Shown here one piece after another: positions 18,194 to 27,062 of a stretch of 64,000 nt of DNA. A program made the position numbers and the translations under genes. The notes beneath the pieces are model-generated. The model was not told the DNA's origin. It saw nothing but the letters and a program-made list of their open reading frames with translations, and ran no database searches. Source of the DNA: Listeria innocua (lineage in GTDB: Bacteria; Bacillota; Bacilli; Lactobacillales; Listeriaceae); the NCBI RefSeq assembly GCF_028596125.1, contig NZ_CP117229.1, positions 976,001 through 1,040,000 on the forward strand, in the 5' to 3' direction. The first letter of the stretch is position 1, and each line of letters begins with the position of its first letter.

Positions 18194-18282
18194 CCTAATA
18201 ATTATTCAGTAATAATTGGCTTGCTTTCAGTTGTGGACTTAGTAGCAAGCGGATATGGGTGCACGAGATACTAACAATTAGG
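18194..18282 (-). ncRNA. Possible structured 5' leader of rpoY-rnjA (three-way junction)
   Basis: An outer CCTAAT/ATTAGG stem (18194-18199 with 18277-18282) encloses two hairpins: AATTATT/AATAATT with a 4-nt loop (18200-18217) and GCTTGCT/AGCAAGC with an 18-nt loop (18219-18250). It would be transcribed in the leader of rpoY about 60 nt before its ribosome site. I do not recognise a known riboswitch class. Confidence 0.4.
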
Positions 18283-18550
18283 CATAAAAAAGACAAAGAA
18301 AAATTACCACAGACTAATGTATAAAAATAGCTGTGCACGTATAACAATTTTCTTATCCGTTATAATTGCATACCTTTATTTTGGGAATTTGAAACAAATT
18401 TCCGAGTAAAAGATGTAATTATAAACTTTTTTTCACGTTCCATTGTTGTTCTATAAATGTTCATCCGATCTATATCCTTCTTTCTAATATACCATAAATC
18501 CAGATAATTGCTACTAGAAAGTATAATTAATTTTGCCAAAGCCCGACAGT

Positions 18551-18581
18551 TTGTGATTTTTTGGTCGCTTTCTGCTATAAT
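18551..18581 (+). promoter_or_regulatory. Promoter of the HAD phosphatase gene
   Basis: Extended -10 TGCTATAAT (18573-18581), with TTGTGA (18551-18556) as a distant -35 at 19-bp spacing. It lies about 49 nt before the start codon. Confidence 0.65.
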
Positions 18582-18629
18582 TTAAGCTAAGTGATTTTAA
18601 AATGGATAGAGGATTGAGGCGTTTAATTG

Positions 18630-19400
18630 ATGAGTAAAATTGTATTTTTCGATGTAGATGGTACGCTTGTAGGTGAAACAAAAGAAATTCCAGCTTCAGC
18701 AAAACAAGCGATTGCTAAATTGAAAGAAAATGGCGTTTATGTCGCTATTGCAACGGGTCGCGGCCCATTTATGTTAGATGAGATAAGAAAAGAACTAGAT
18801 ATTAATTCCTACATTTGTTATAACGGACAATATGTTATTTTTGAAGGGAAAGAAATCTACGCTAAACCATTACCAACCGAGTCATTAGAACGACTAATTA
18901 CGGTGGCATCGGAGCATGAGCATCCAATTGTTTTTTCTGGAAAAGATTCCATGCGTGCGAATTTACCAGATCATGACCGAATTACAATCGGAATGAATTC
19001 TATTAAAAGAGATTACCCTAAAGTAGATGCTAATTATTACAAAGGTCGAGATATTTATCAGTGCTTACTGTTTTGTGATGAGTCGTATGATGCTTATTAC
19101 CGCAAAGAATTTAAACAATATGGTTTCTTACGTTGGCATGATGTTTCAGTAGATGTTTGTCCAGCAGACGGTTCCAAGGCGGAAGGTATTAAGCAGATGA
19201 TCAAAAAACTTGGCTTTTCGATGGAAGATACTTATGCATTTGGCGACGGACTTAACGACATCGCGATGCTACAAGCTGTTGGCACCGGTGTTGCAATGGG
19301 AAATGGTCGCGACGAAGTGAAAGCAGTGGCGGATTATGTTACTGACCATGTGGATGAAGATGGCGTTTATAAAGCGCTTCAGCATCTAAAACTAATTTAA
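18630..19400 (+). CDS. HAD-superfamily (Cof-type) phosphatase, YkrA-like
   Basis: A 256-residue hydrolase of the Cof/HAD-IIB subfamily. The nucleophile motif DVDGTL (residues 8-13), the ATGRG motif II, and the late motif AFGDGLNDIAML are intact. Such enzymes dephosphorylate sugar phosphates or cofactor phosphates; the substrate is not predictable. ATG at 18630 is preferred over the TTG one codon earlier, with GAGG about 10 nt upstream. In Bacillus the homologue ykrA sits between rnjA/rpoY and def, so the location is conserved on this side. Confidence 0.9.
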   Translation: MSKIVFFDVDGTLVGETKEIPASAKQAIAKLKENGVYVAIATGRGPFMLDEIRKELDINSYICYNGQYVIFEGKEIYAKPLPTESLERLITVASEHEHPIVFSGKDSMRANLPDHDRITIGMNSIKRDYPKVDANYYKGRDIYQCLLFCDESYDAYYRKEFKQYGFLRWHDVSVDVCPADGSKAEGIKQMIKKLGFSMEDTYAFGDGLNDIAMLQAVGTGVAMGNGRDEVKAVADYVTDHVDEDGVYKALQHLKLI

Positions 19401-19402
19401 AT

Positions 19403-19443
19403 CAAAAGCGAGGCCACTATTTCAGTGTAGCCTCGCTTTTTGT
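19403..19443. terminator. Bidirectional terminator between the HAD gene and the DUF817 gene
   Basis: AAAAGCGAGGC (19404-19414) pairs with GCCTCGCTTTT (19430-19440), and CACT/AGTG extends it inside. The stop codon of the convergent gene lies within the hairpin. Confidence 0.92.
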
Positions 19444-20220
19444 TGTTATTTGGTCCTGTTCCCATTTCTGTTTAATGAATTTAAGTTGCGCGACGATAAT
19501 AATACTAATAATCACAAGTAAGTACCAACTCGTTATTTTTGAGACATGCACTGGCCGCCAAGCAACAAGCTGATCAGGATACGCCCAAGCACCGTAAAAA
19601 CTAGCAATATTTTCCGCGAGATAGATAAAAAATGCAATACACAAAAATGAAAAAGATAAAGGCATTTTGAGCTGAGTAGCGCTAACTTTAAAATAAACAT
19701 ATGTTTTTCGGAATAGTAGGAGAACTAAAATAATCAAAATCCACCGAAAATCCATAATAAAATGGTGCGTGAAAAAATTGGCGTATATCGCTATGCAAAG
19801 ACTACTTACTAACCAAATATTTGGCCAATTGGTCATGTTAAGATCAAACCTCTTCCAGGCCTGACAAATATAACTTGCCACGCTTGAATACATAAATCCG
19901 CTATACAGTGGTACGCCGAAGAGTTTCATTAAACCAGGTTCTGGATAACTCCAAGATCCCATATGTACTTTATAAATTTCAAGCCCCAGACCAATTAAGT
20001 GAAAAATCATGATGACTTTAAGTTCATCCCAAGTCTCTAACCCAAACTTTATCAGGACAATTTGTGTGAGGAGGCAAATGATTAAAAGTAAGTCATAGCG
20101 CGCAATAAAAGGAATTTCAATTAGTTTTGTAAGGGCGAGTGAAATGAAAATAATGCCCGGAAAAAGACAACAAAGTGCTTGTTTCCAAGTAAATACCCAC
20201 AGTAAGCGAAAAAATTTCAT
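19417..20220 (-). CDS. DUF817 family membrane protein (YoaT-like)
   Basis: A 267-residue polytopic membrane protein with about eight hydrophobic spans. It carries histidine- and aromatic-rich motifs typical of DUF817: HMGSWSYPEPG (about 85-95), THHFIMDFRW and GAWAYPDQ. The function of the family is unknown. It is on the same strand as, and just downstream of, the modB-modC-mobA genes, about 66 nt after mobA with no clear terminator. It may therefore be co-transcribed with them, though the link to molybdenum is only positional. Confidence 0.82.
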   Translation of the reverse strand: MKFFRLLWVFTWKQALCCLFPGIIFISLALTKLIEIPFIARYDLLLIICLLTQIVLIKFGLETWDELKVIMIFHLIGLGLEIYKVHMGSWSYPEPGLMKLFGVPLYSGFMYSSVASYICQAWKRFDLNMTNWPNIWLVSSLCIAIYANFFTHHFIMDFRWILIILVLLLFRKTYVYFKVSATQLKMPLSFSFLCIAFFIYLAENIASFYGAWAYPDQLVAWRPVHVSKITSWYLLVIISIIIVAQLKFIKQKWEQDQITTKSEATLK

Positions 20221-20286
20221 AAAAAAACCTCTCTCATGCTTTTCTCTAGTTTACCAAACATAACTAAAGAAAAGCATAAGAAAAGG

Positions 20287-20877
20287 TTAAAAAAGTTCAT
20301 TTTGACGGTTGATATTCCTAAATGGTGCTTCATTTTCAAATTCTAACGGCTTAGTTTGTAGTTTTTCAAGTAAGCCGCGAACACGATGTTGTTCTTTTTG
20401 CAATAAATTATGTAAGATTTCACGCGAGTAGGGAATGTTCAAAACCAAATAGTGATTTTCCTCTGCTGTTTTTGCAAAGTGATTTGGAAATGCAGCTAAT
20501 CGACTAATTTCGCTGGAAGTTAAAAAAGGCATATCGACAGGAAGTATCAGGTAGTTAGCTTCGGGGTAGGCATTTTTTTGAGCCATGACAGCGTAAATTC
20601 CACCAAGCGGCCCGAAATCTTTATATGCAAGTTGGTCGGGAATAATTTGAATAGATGAGTCCTCATAAAAAAGCGCAACTAATTTTTGATAATTTTCTTG
20701 ATTTGCGGATACGAAAACCATTTCGCAAAATGGTTTCAATTTATTAACAGTGAGCTCCACCCATGTTTTCCCAGTCGCCTCATTCTGGAAAAGGGCTTTT
20801 GACTTGCCAAAACGGCTAGACTTCCCACCAGCTAATACAATACCCACATTAACTTTTGCGTTTTTCAAGTCGACCAT
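20287..20877 (-). CDS. mobA: MobA, molybdenum cofactor guanylyltransferase
   Basis: A 196-residue nucleotidyltransferase that adds GMP to molybdopterin to give the MGD form of the cofactor. The GTP-binding motif LAGGKSSRFGKSKAL (about 16-30) and LPVDMPFL are visible. It overlaps modC by 29 nt if the ATG at 20877 is used. That ATG has a ribosome site too close, and an in-frame TTG at 20868 is better spaced from GAGAG, so the exact start is open. The MobA step implies that at least one bis-MGD enzyme exists in this organism. Confidence 0.9.
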   Translation of the reverse strand: MVDLKNAKVNVGIVLAGGKSSRFGKSKALFQNEATGKTWVELTVNKLKPFCEMVFVSANQENYQKLVALFYEDSSIQIIPDQLAYKDFGPLGGIYAVMAQKNAYPEANYLILPVDMPFLTSSEISRLAAFPNHFAKTAEENHYLVLNIPYSREILHNLLQKEQHRVRGLLEKLQTKPLEFENEAPFRNINRQNELF

Positions 20878-21511
20878 CTCTCATAACTAAAATTTCTTCC
20901 GTCATCATTTCTGCTTCCGAGGCATAATGCGTTACAAAAATAACTGGTATATGGAAATCTTTGGCCATCTGACCAACTAATTTCATACAAATTAAACGTG
21001 TTTCTTCATCTAGCCCGTTGAAAGGTTCATCAAGTAACAGTAATTTCGGCTCAGTAATCATCGCTCGCGCCATCGCAACACGTTGTTTCTCACCGCCAGA
21101 AAGTTTTTGAACAGAAGAATATAGTAGGTGCGAAATTTGCAGATAATCACTCATTTTTCTTACTTGCTGCTGGATTTCTGCCTGTTCTTTTTTCTTCTTT
21201 TTTTTCACTTTTAAGCCAAACGCGATATTTTCATAAACATTCATATTTGGAAATAAAGCTAGATTTTGGAATAAGTAACCGACTTTTCGTTCAGTTACTG
21301 GAAGGTGTAAGGAAATATTCGAATCATCCCACGGTGTCCCATCAAACTCGATAATCCCGCCGTCGATGCTCTTTAATCCACTCACGCATTGGAATAACGT
21401 TGATTTTCCAGAACCACTTGCGCCCATCATCGCAGTTACTGGTTTTTCAAACGTATAATCAATATTTAAATCATGAAAAGGAAGTTTTTTATGAAATTGT
21501 AATCTCAGCAT
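20849..21511 (-). CDS. modC: Molybdate ABC transporter ATP-binding protein, short ModC type
   Basis: A 220-residue ATPase with Walker A GASGSGKST (about 31-39), signature LSGGEKQRVAMARA and Walker B LLLLDEPF. It ends after the nucleotide-binding domain. Classical ModC proteins are about 350 residues and carry C-terminal molybdate-binding (TOBE) domains; these are missing here, so this subunit cannot self-sense molybdate in that way. The ATG has an adenine-rich weak site. It follows modB by 2 nt and overlaps mobA. Confidence 0.88.
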   Translation of the reverse strand: MLRLQFHKKLPFHDLNIDYTFEKPVTAMMGASGSGKSTLFQCVSGLKSIDGGIIEFDGTPWDDSNISLHLPVTERKVGYLFQNLALFPNMNVYENIAFGLKVKKKKKKEQAEIQQQVRKMSDYLQISHLLYSSVQKLSGGEKQRVAMARAMITEPKLLLLDEPFNGLDEETRLICMKLVGQMAKDFHIPVIFVTHYASEAEMMTEEILVMRDGRLEKRKS

Positions 21512-21513
21512 AA

Positions 21514-22185
21514 TTACATCCCCCTCGTTAAATTACTTTGGCGTACGGTCAAAACATGAATGACAAGTAGCGCAAATACGCCGATAATGACGTTAATTAG
21601 TCCCAGGTAAATCGCAGTACGCATGTCGCCTTGTTGAACCATAAAATAGATGCTTGAAGCTATTGTATCGGTTTTTCCTTCTATGTATCCGGCCACCATC
21701 AAACTTGCGCCAAATTCACCCATCGCCCGGCAAAAACTAAGCAAAACTCCTGCTAAAATTGGTTGCCAGCAGTTCGGTAAAATAATTTTTGTGAAAATCT
21801 GTTTTTTATTCGCTGAAAGAGTCTCTGCTGCCCATACAAGTTCGTGATCAATCGATAAAAATGCTGATTTAAGCCCTTGATACATAATTGGTAAAATAAT
21901 AATCGTCGTCGCAACGATAGCACCACTAAGGGAAAAAATAAAACTGAAATCAAAAGTATCCCAAAGCACACCACCGATAAAGTCATTGCGGCCAAGCACA
22001 TTCAGTAAAACTAAACCGACCACAGTTGGCGGTAAAACAAGCGGAAGCAAAATTAAAATCTCCACAAGTAACTGAAAACGTGATTTTCGACCAGCAAAAT
22101 AATAACTCAGTGGTAACATCGTCATAAATGCGAGAAACGTAGAAATTGTGGCAACAAGTAGTGTATGCCAAACAGATGTAAACAT
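21514..22185 (-). CDS. modB: Molybdate ABC transporter permease ModB
   Basis: A 223-residue permease with five to six transmembrane spans and the EAA-type cytoplasmic loop (WAAETLSANKKQIFTKIILP, about 130-149). The start at 22185 is chosen because a strong AGGAGGAG site lies directly upstream. A longer in-frame reading begins at 22308 but would run through the promoter shared with modA. First gene of the leftward modB-modC-mobA unit, divergent from modA. Confidence 0.92.
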   Translation of the reverse strand: MFTSVWHTLLVATISTFLAFMTMLPLSYYFAGRKSRFQLLVEILILLPLVLPPTVVGLVLLNVLGRNDFIGGVLWDTFDFSFIFSLSGAIVATTIIILPIMYQGLKSAFLSIDHELVWAAETLSANKKQIFTKIILPNCWQPILAGVLLSFCRAMGEFGASLMVAGYIEGKTDTIASSIYFMVQQGDMRTAIYLGLINVIIGVFALLVIHVLTVRQSNLTRGM

Positions 22186-22221
22186 AAAACTCCTCCTGAA
22201 TAACCCTCTAGTACTTCTATT

Positions 22222-22251
22222 ATTATCGTTCTCTCTGGTATAAAATGTCAA
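22222..22251 (-). promoter_or_regulatory. Promoter of modB-modC-mobA
   Basis: On the minus strand a perfect TTGACA (22246-22251) is 18 bp from GATAAT (22222-22227). An inverted repeat GTACTT (22211-22216)/AAGTAC (22256-22261) brackets it and may be an operator that controls both divergent units. Confidence 0.75.
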
Positions 22252-22292
22252 ACTTAAGTACAATGTAACTAAATAAAAAAGGGGGATGAACG

Positions 22293-23066
22293 ATGAAAAA
22301 AATCGCAATACTTATAAGCTGTTTATTAGTACTACTTGTAGGTGCATGCGCGAATACTTCAGAGAAAGCAAAAACAACAACAACTATACATATTTCAGCA
22401 GCAGCAAGCTTAAAAGATACGATGGATGACGTAAAACCACTTTTCGAAAAAGCATATCCATCTATTAAATTATCTTTTGACTTTGGTGGTTCTGGTCAAA
22501 TTCGTGAACGCGTGGAAAGTGGTGCGCCAATTGATGGTGTCCTTTTAGCAAGTAAAAAAGATGCAGATACATTAAGTAATCAAAAATTAGCCGAAAACAC
22601 GAAAGAATTTGCCGGGAATGACCTTGTGTTAATTGAACCGAAAAATGCTGAACAGAAGGAAGGATTAAGTTTAGAACAATTACTGGATAATGCCGATAAA
22701 ATTGCCATTGGAGATCCGGAATCTGTCCCAGCAGGCGCTTATGCCAAGCAAACACTTGAAAATTTAAATCTTTATAATACAGAAAAAGCAAAACTCGTTC
22801 TTGCGACAGATGTTCGCCAAGTTTTATCGTATGTCGAAGCGGGGAACGCAGATGCAGGCTTCGTTTACCAAACGGATGCGATTTTAAGTAAAAAAGTACA
22901 AGTGAAAGCGAAAATTGATGCAAAACTTCATGACCCAATTGCCTACTATAGCGCACAAGTAACTGATTCAGAGAAAAAAGAACCTACCATAACATTCCTC
23001 GACTTTATGAATAAATCAGAAGCACAAAAAATACTTAAAAAATACGGATTTAAAGCAGCGGATTAA
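22293..23066 (+). CDS. modA: Molybdate-binding lipoprotein ModA
   Basis: A 257-residue extracellular binding protein. The signal ends in a lipobox VGAC with the cysteine at residue 19. The mature part has ModA features: ISAAASLKD (first oxyanion-binding serine loop), FGGSGQIRE, and NADAGFVYQTDA. It supplies molybdate to ModB/ModC, which are transcribed the other way from the same intergenic region. GGGGGATG precedes the start. The split of modA from modBC is less usual than a modABC operon. No hairpin terminator is evident before moeA, which begins 94 nt later. Confidence 0.92.
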   Translation: MKKIAILISCLLVLLVGACANTSEKAKTTTTIHISAAASLKDTMDDVKPLFEKAYPSIKLSFDFGGSGQIRERVESGAPIDGVLLASKKDADTLSNQKLAENTKEFAGNDLVLIEPKNAEQKEGLSLEQLLDNADKIAIGDPESVPAGAYAKQTLENLNLYNTEKAKLVLATDVRQVLSYVEAGNADAGFVYQTDAILSKKVQVKAKIDAKLHDPIAYYSAQVTDSEKKEPTITFLDFMNKSEAQKILKKYGFKAAD

Positions 23067-23160
23067 TTAGAAGTCGCTTTACTTTTTAAAACGGCAAAAC
23101 TCCTGTATATTGGTACTAAAGAAAACGCATACATGATTTATAGAAGGGAAGTGCGCCCAG

Positions 23161-24384
23161 ATGATTGAAAAAAGAAACACCATTAGAATGGAACAAGCGA
23201 GAGAAGTATTATGTAACCAAATAACGCATCTTCCTGTCGAACGAAAAAATGTCACGGAAGCGTTAAATCAAGTTTTACAAGAACCGATTTTTGCGCCGTT
23301 TCCCGCGCCGTATTTTAGACGTTCTGGTTATGATGGGTTTGCAATTACAGAAGAAGATGACGGTAATTATCCGATTACTTTACATGTCGTAGCAGAGGTT
23401 CCTTGTGGTAAAACATATGATAAACCACTAAAACCCGGCGAAACAGTGAGGATCATGACAGGAGCAAAAGTACCTGATAACGCCTCAAAAATTATTATGC
23501 TCGAACAATCAAGAGAAGCTGAAAATAAAAATGATATTGTTCTTATAAATACGCAAAAATCTAGTAATATTACGGAAATCGGTGCCGAATTTGCGAAAGG
23601 TGATTTGCTCCTAGACCGCGGACACACTTTAAATGCAGGCTCGATAAGTTTACTATCATCATTTGGTATTTCGGAAGTCCAAGTGATTAGAAAGCCAAAA
23701 GTTGCTATTTTATCTACAGGAAGTGAACTTGTTCCTGCTGGAAATTCGCTTCCGGATGGCAAAATTTATAATAGTAATCAACCTCTACTTGAAAATCTTC
23801 TAACAGTGCACCATGCAGAAATCTGCGCGGCTGAACAACTACCAGATAACTATGAAGATACAAAAGCTCGTTTACTTGAGCTGACGGAAATTGCGGACTT
23901 AATTGTTACTACTGGTGGCGTTTCTGTTGGAGATTATGATTTTATGGCGGATATTGCAAAACAAGAGGCAGAATTACTTTTTAATAAAATTCAAATGAGA
24001 CCTGGTAGTCCGACAACTGGAATGTGGTTGAATAAAACACTTATTATCGCGCTTTCGGGTAACCCTGGTGCATGTTTCACAGGTTTTTATTTATTGGTAG
24101 AACCCGTACTCGCAACCTTTATGGGAAAAGATAATACGGCAACTACTAAAGTCCGCGCAAAAATGGCGAGCGATTACACGAAGAATAATGGCTTTGACCG
24201 ATTTTTACGAGGAACCTATCATCTATCAGAAGAAGGAGAGTATTTGGTTGAATTGGTAGGAAGTGATATGTCGAGTGCGCTAGGAAACCTTCATTTAACA
24301 ACCTGTTTATTTAAAATTCCAGGCGGTAAGGTTGGAAAATATCAAGGAGAAGAGGTCGAAGCATGGCTACTATCCTCCAAATAA
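23161..24384 (+). CDS. moeA: MoeA, molybdopterin molybdenumtransferase
   Basis: A 407-residue enzyme that inserts molybdate into adenylylated molybdopterin. It has the N-terminal MoeA domains (RRSGYDGFA near residue 60 and an MTGA segment near 100), the central MoCF-biosynthesis domain (STGSEL, TTGGVSVGDYD, LSGNPGA) and a C-terminal beta domain. First of six closely packed rightward genes moeA-mobB-moaE-moaD-moaC-moaA. Its last 22 nt overlap the mobB start, which suggests tight coupling. Confidence 0.95.
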   Translation: MIEKRNTIRMEQAREVLCNQITHLPVERKNVTEALNQVLQEPIFAPFPAPYFRRSGYDGFAITEEDDGNYPITLHVVAEVPCGKTYDKPLKPGETVRIMTGAKVPDNASKIIMLEQSREAENKNDIVLINTQKSSNITEIGAEFAKGDLLLDRGHTLNAGSISLLSSFGISEVQVIRKPKVAILSTGSELVPAGNSLPDGKIYNSNQPLLENLLTVHHAEICAAEQLPDNYEDTKARLLELTEIADLIVTTGGVSVGDYDFMADIAKQEAELLFNKIQMRPGSPTTGMWLNKTLIIALSGNPGACFTGFYLLVEPVLATFMGKDNTATTKVRAKMASDYTKNNGFDRFLRGTYHLSEEGEYLVELVGSDMSSALGNLHLTTCLFKIPGGKVGKYQGEEVEAWLLSSK

Positions 24385-24848
24385 TTGGTTTTAAAAATAG
24401 TGGAAAAACAACCTTGCTTAATGCGCTAATTCGGGCTAGCCGCAAAGAAAATTATACGGTTTCTGCCATTAAACACGATGCACATGACTTTTCTGTTGAT
24501 CACGCTGGAACAGATTCGTATTCTTTTCAAGAAAGTGGTGCGGAAGCTGTTGTGATTGCGAATTCTAGACAATATGCTGTCATGGAACAAACTGGCATCG
24601 ATTTAAAAACTGCCATCCAAAAACTACCGGACTCAGATATTGTTCTCATAGAAGGCTATAAAGAAGGACCTTTTCCAAAAATCATTTTAATTCGAGAAAA
24701 AGCAGAAATCGAGCTTTTAAAAAATAGCAAAGCCGTTCATAAAATCGCTACGCACAATCCAGCTTTAAAAGAAGAGGCAATTTTTATCGGAGAAGAAGAA
24801 GCTTTAAACATGTTTGCTGAAACGTTAATCAAGGAGTTTTTACAATGA
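24363..24848 (+). CDS. mobB: MobB, molybdopterin-guanine dinucleotide accessory GTPase
   Basis: A 161-residue P-loop protein. Walker A GFKNSGKTTL (about 9-18), a KHDAHDF segment and IVLIEGYKEGPFPK match MobB. The family binds GTP and helps MobA, but is not strictly required. It overlaps moeA by 22 nt and moaE by 4 nt. The substrate channelling between MoeA and MobA implied by the operon is inference. Confidence 0.93.
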   Translation: MATILQIIGFKNSGKTTLLNALIRASRKENYTVSAIKHDAHDFSVDHAGTDSYSFQESGAEAVVIANSRQYAVMEQTGIDLKTAIQKLPDSDIVLIEGYKEGPFPKIILIREKAEIELLKNSKAVHKIATHNPALKEEAIFIGEEEALNMFAETLIKEFLQ

Positions 24849-25267
24849 AATATGTAGCTTTACAACACGAAAAAATTGAAATCGGACCACTTTCTGAAAA
24901 ACTAATCAATAAAAATCACGGCGGAATTAATCTGTTTGTCGGCACAATTCGCGAATGGACTGGCGATATTCAAACAGAAGAAATTCGCTACACTGCTTAT
25001 GAAGCAATGGCGTTAAAAGAGTTAAATAAATTAGCCACAGAAGTAGAAACTAAGTGGGGTGCAGATGTAGTCATCGTCCACCGATTAGGACTTTTAGAAA
25101 TAACTGATATAGCAGTGTTTATCGGCGTATCAACACCACACCGGGCTGCTTGTTATGAAGGATCCAGATATATTATTGAACGTTTAAAAGAACGAGTACC
25201 AATATGGAAAGAAGAAAAAGATGTCGATCAAATAAGGTGGGGTGGCATAGATGCTCACAACGGTTAA
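24845..25267 (+). CDS. moaE: MoaE, molybdopterin synthase large subunit
   Basis: A 140-residue catalytic subunit that, with thiocarboxylated MoaD, converts precursor Z (cyclic pyranopterin monophosphate) to molybdopterin. Characteristic segments: GTIREWTGD, YEAMA, VHRLGLLEI and STPHRAACYEGSRYIIERLKERVPIWKEE are visible. It overlaps mobB by 4 nt and moaD by 17 nt, so it is deep inside the operon. Confidence 0.95.
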   Translation: MKYVALQHEKIEIGPLSEKLINKNHGGINLFVGTIREWTGDIQTEEIRYTAYEAMALKELNKLATEVETKWGADVVIVHRLGLLEITDIAVFIGVSTPHRAACYEGSRYIIERLKERVPIWKEEKDVDQIRWGGIDAHNG

Positions 25268-25499
25268 GTTTTTCGCTTTTTTAGCTGAGAAAACAAAGCA
25301 AACAGAAGTAAAGTTAAATTTACAGCAATGCGAAACAGTTGGTGAAGTTCGGGAAGTCATTAGTAGTGAATTTCCTGAAATCGCTGTGGATTTGGCAACG
25401 TGTATGTTGGCAGTTAATATGGAATTTCAACACGCTCAAGATATTTTGCCAAATGAAATAACAGAAATCGCGGTAATTCCACCAGTTAGCGGTGGATAA
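25251..25499 (+). CDS. moaD: MoaD, molybdopterin synthase sulfur-carrier subunit
   Basis: An 82-residue ubiquitin-fold protein ending in the essential Gly-Gly (PPVSGG). The C-terminal glycine is adenylylated by MoeB and then thiocarboxylated to deliver sulfur to MoaE. The start lies inside moaE (17-nt overlap). The activating enzyme MoeB is encoded a few genes away on the opposite strand. Confidence 0.95.
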   Translation: MLTTVKFFAFLAEKTKQTEVKLNLQQCETVGEVREVISSEFPEIAVDLATCMLAVNMEFQHAQDILPNEITEIAVIPPVSGG

Positions 25500-25511
25500 G
25501 GAGGATACTAG

Positions 25512-25994
25512 ATGGATAAAGACGATTTAACCCATTTTAATGATGAAAAACGTGCGAAAATGGTCGATGTCACGAGCAAATCAGAAACGAAACGTCGCGC
25601 AATCGCTAGAGCTACCATACATATGAACGAAGAAACCTTAGCGCGTATTCATGCTGGTAAAATTGCCAAAGGAGACGTTTTGGCCGTTGCACAAGTGGCT
25701 GGTATCATGGCGGCAAAAAAGACGAGCGAGCTTATCCCGATGTGCCATCCAATCATGACAACCAAAGCCGATATTTCTTTTAACGATGATGGAAAGACGG
25801 CATTAACGATTACATCAGAAGTAGTGACTGTTGGAAAAACAGGGGTAGAAATGGAAGCACTGACAGCTGTTACCGTTGCGGCATTAACAATTTATGATAT
25901 GTGTAAAGCAATGGATAAAGGGATGCGAATAGAGAAAACATATTTAGTCGAAAAAACAGGTGGAAAAAGCGGGACATTTAAAGCAGAAGCGTAA
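25512..25994 (+). CDS. moaC: MoaC, cyclic pyranopterin monophosphate synthase
   Basis: A 160-residue enzyme acting after MoaA in the first step of molybdenum cofactor synthesis. Motifs MVDVTSK, IPMCHPI and [21 protein letters not shown] are typical, and the length matches the family. A strong AAGGAGGA site precedes the ATG. Confidence 0.96.
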   Translation: MDKDDLTHFNDEKRAKMVDVTSKSETKRRAIARATIHMNEETLARIHAGKIAKGDVLAVAQVAGIMAAKKTSELIPMCHPIMTTKADISFNDDGKTALTITSEVVTVGKTGVEMEALTAVTVAALTIYDMCKAMDKGMRIEKTYLVEKTGGKSGTFKAEA

Positions 25995-26022
25995 CTATTT
26001 TGTAGGATAGGAGTTTTGTTTT

Positions 26023-27024
26023 ATGCAATTATTAAAGGATAAATTTGGGCGGGTACACGATTACATTAGGATTTCAGTAACAGATCGATGCAATTTAAGG
26101 TGTGTGTATTGTATGCCCGAAGAAGGCCTGACATTTTTGCCTCATGAAAAAGTACTATCCAAAGATGAAATTGTCAGTTTTATGGAGTTAATGGTGAAAT
26201 TTGGCATCAAAAAAGTTCGCATCACGGGTGGAGAACCATTACTTAGAACCGATATTGTGGAAATTGTTCGCGGGCTTGGAGCAATTCCTGAGATAGAAGA
26301 TATTTCGATTACAACGAATGCGATGTATTTGGCGAAAAAAGCAGAGGCCTTGAAAGAAGCAGGATTAACCCGTGTTAATATTAGTTTGGATTCCTTACAT
26401 GCAGATCGTTTTCAAGCAATTACACGTGGCGGCCGTTTGCAAAAAGTACTCGATGGTATTCAAAAAGCGGAAGAAGTTGGGCTATTCCCAATTAAACTAA
26501 ATGTTGTTTTAATCAAAGGGCAAAACGACGACGAAATAACGGATTTCCTCCGATTTACAAAAGATAAAGACATTAATATTCGCTTTATTGAATATATGCC
26601 GATTGGTCATGCGGGTACGAGTTGGAAAGAAAAGTACTTACCTCTAGATACTATTTTTAAAGCGTGTGATGATGCTAGTTTCGAATATGAACCAGTTGAT
26701 TCGATTCGCGGAAATGGTCCTTCTGAAAACTTCCGAATTAAAGGAGCAAAAGGGACATTTGGCGTAATACACCCAGTTAGCGCGCATTTTTGTGATAGCT
26801 GTAACCGATTGCGACTCACGGCAGATGGCTATATTAAAGCCTGTTTGTACTGGGATGAGGAAATGAATATTCGTCCATTTATACATGAACCAGTAAAATT
26901 AATGCAACTTGTCCAAAAAGCAATTGATAATAAACCAGAAAATCATGAAATGGCATTGAAATTACAAGATGAAGTTCAATCTAATAAACCAACTTGGCGA
27001 CGTATGAGCCAAATTGGTGGATAA
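26023..27024 (+). CDS. moaA: MoaA, GTP 3',8-cyclase (radical SAM)
   Basis: A 333-residue radical-SAM enzyme that, with MoaC, converts GTP to cyclic pyranopterin. The N-terminal cluster ligands are in CNLRCVYC (Cys23, 27, 30). A second cluster is marked by CDSCNRLR plus a later cysteine in IKACLYW. The essential C-terminal GG is present (QIGG). It closes the rightward Moco operon and is followed by a strong terminator. Confidence 0.96.
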   Translation: MQLLKDKFGRVHDYIRISVTDRCNLRCVYCMPEEGLTFLPHEKVLSKDEIVSFMELMVKFGIKKVRITGGEPLLRTDIVEIVRGLGAIPEIEDISITTNAMYLAKKAEALKEAGLTRVNISLDSLHADRFQAITRGGRLQKVLDGIQKAEEVGLFPIKLNVVLIKGQNDDEITDFLRFTKDKDINIRFIEYMPIGHAGTSWKEKYLPLDTIFKACDDASFEYEPVDSIRGNGPSENFRIKGAKGTFGVIHPVSAHFCDSCNRLRLTADGYIKACLYWDEEMNIRPFIHEPVKLMQLVQKAIDNKPENHEMALKLQDEVQSNKPTWRRMSQIGG

Positions 27025-27025
27025 A

Positions 27026-27062
27026 TAAAACCATCCGGCCCGCGAGCCGGATGGTTTTATTT
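27026..27062. terminator. Bidirectional terminator between moaA and moaB
   Basis: AAAACCATCCGGC and GCCGGATGGTTTT form a perfect 13-bp stem with a 6-nt loop and T/A-tracts on both sides. The moaB stop codon lies in its tail. Confidence 0.95.

Larger units (their letters stand above)
18136..18626. other. Intergenic region between rpoY and the HAD gene
   Basis: About 490 bases without a convincing protein gene. It contains the probable rpoY-rnjA 5' leader on the minus strand (structured block 18194-18282), a 9-bp hairpin with AAA loop (GGGAATTTG at 18383-18391 with CAAATTTCC at 18395-18403), an ATTATA (18418-18423) that would be a minus-strand -10, and the plus-strand promoter of the HAD gene near 18551-18581. 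Confidence 0.6.

Noticed and set aside
21514-22308. Longer modB reading from 22308
   Set aside because: It would cover the divergent promoter and lacks a ribosome site; the ATG at 22185 has AGGAGGAG.
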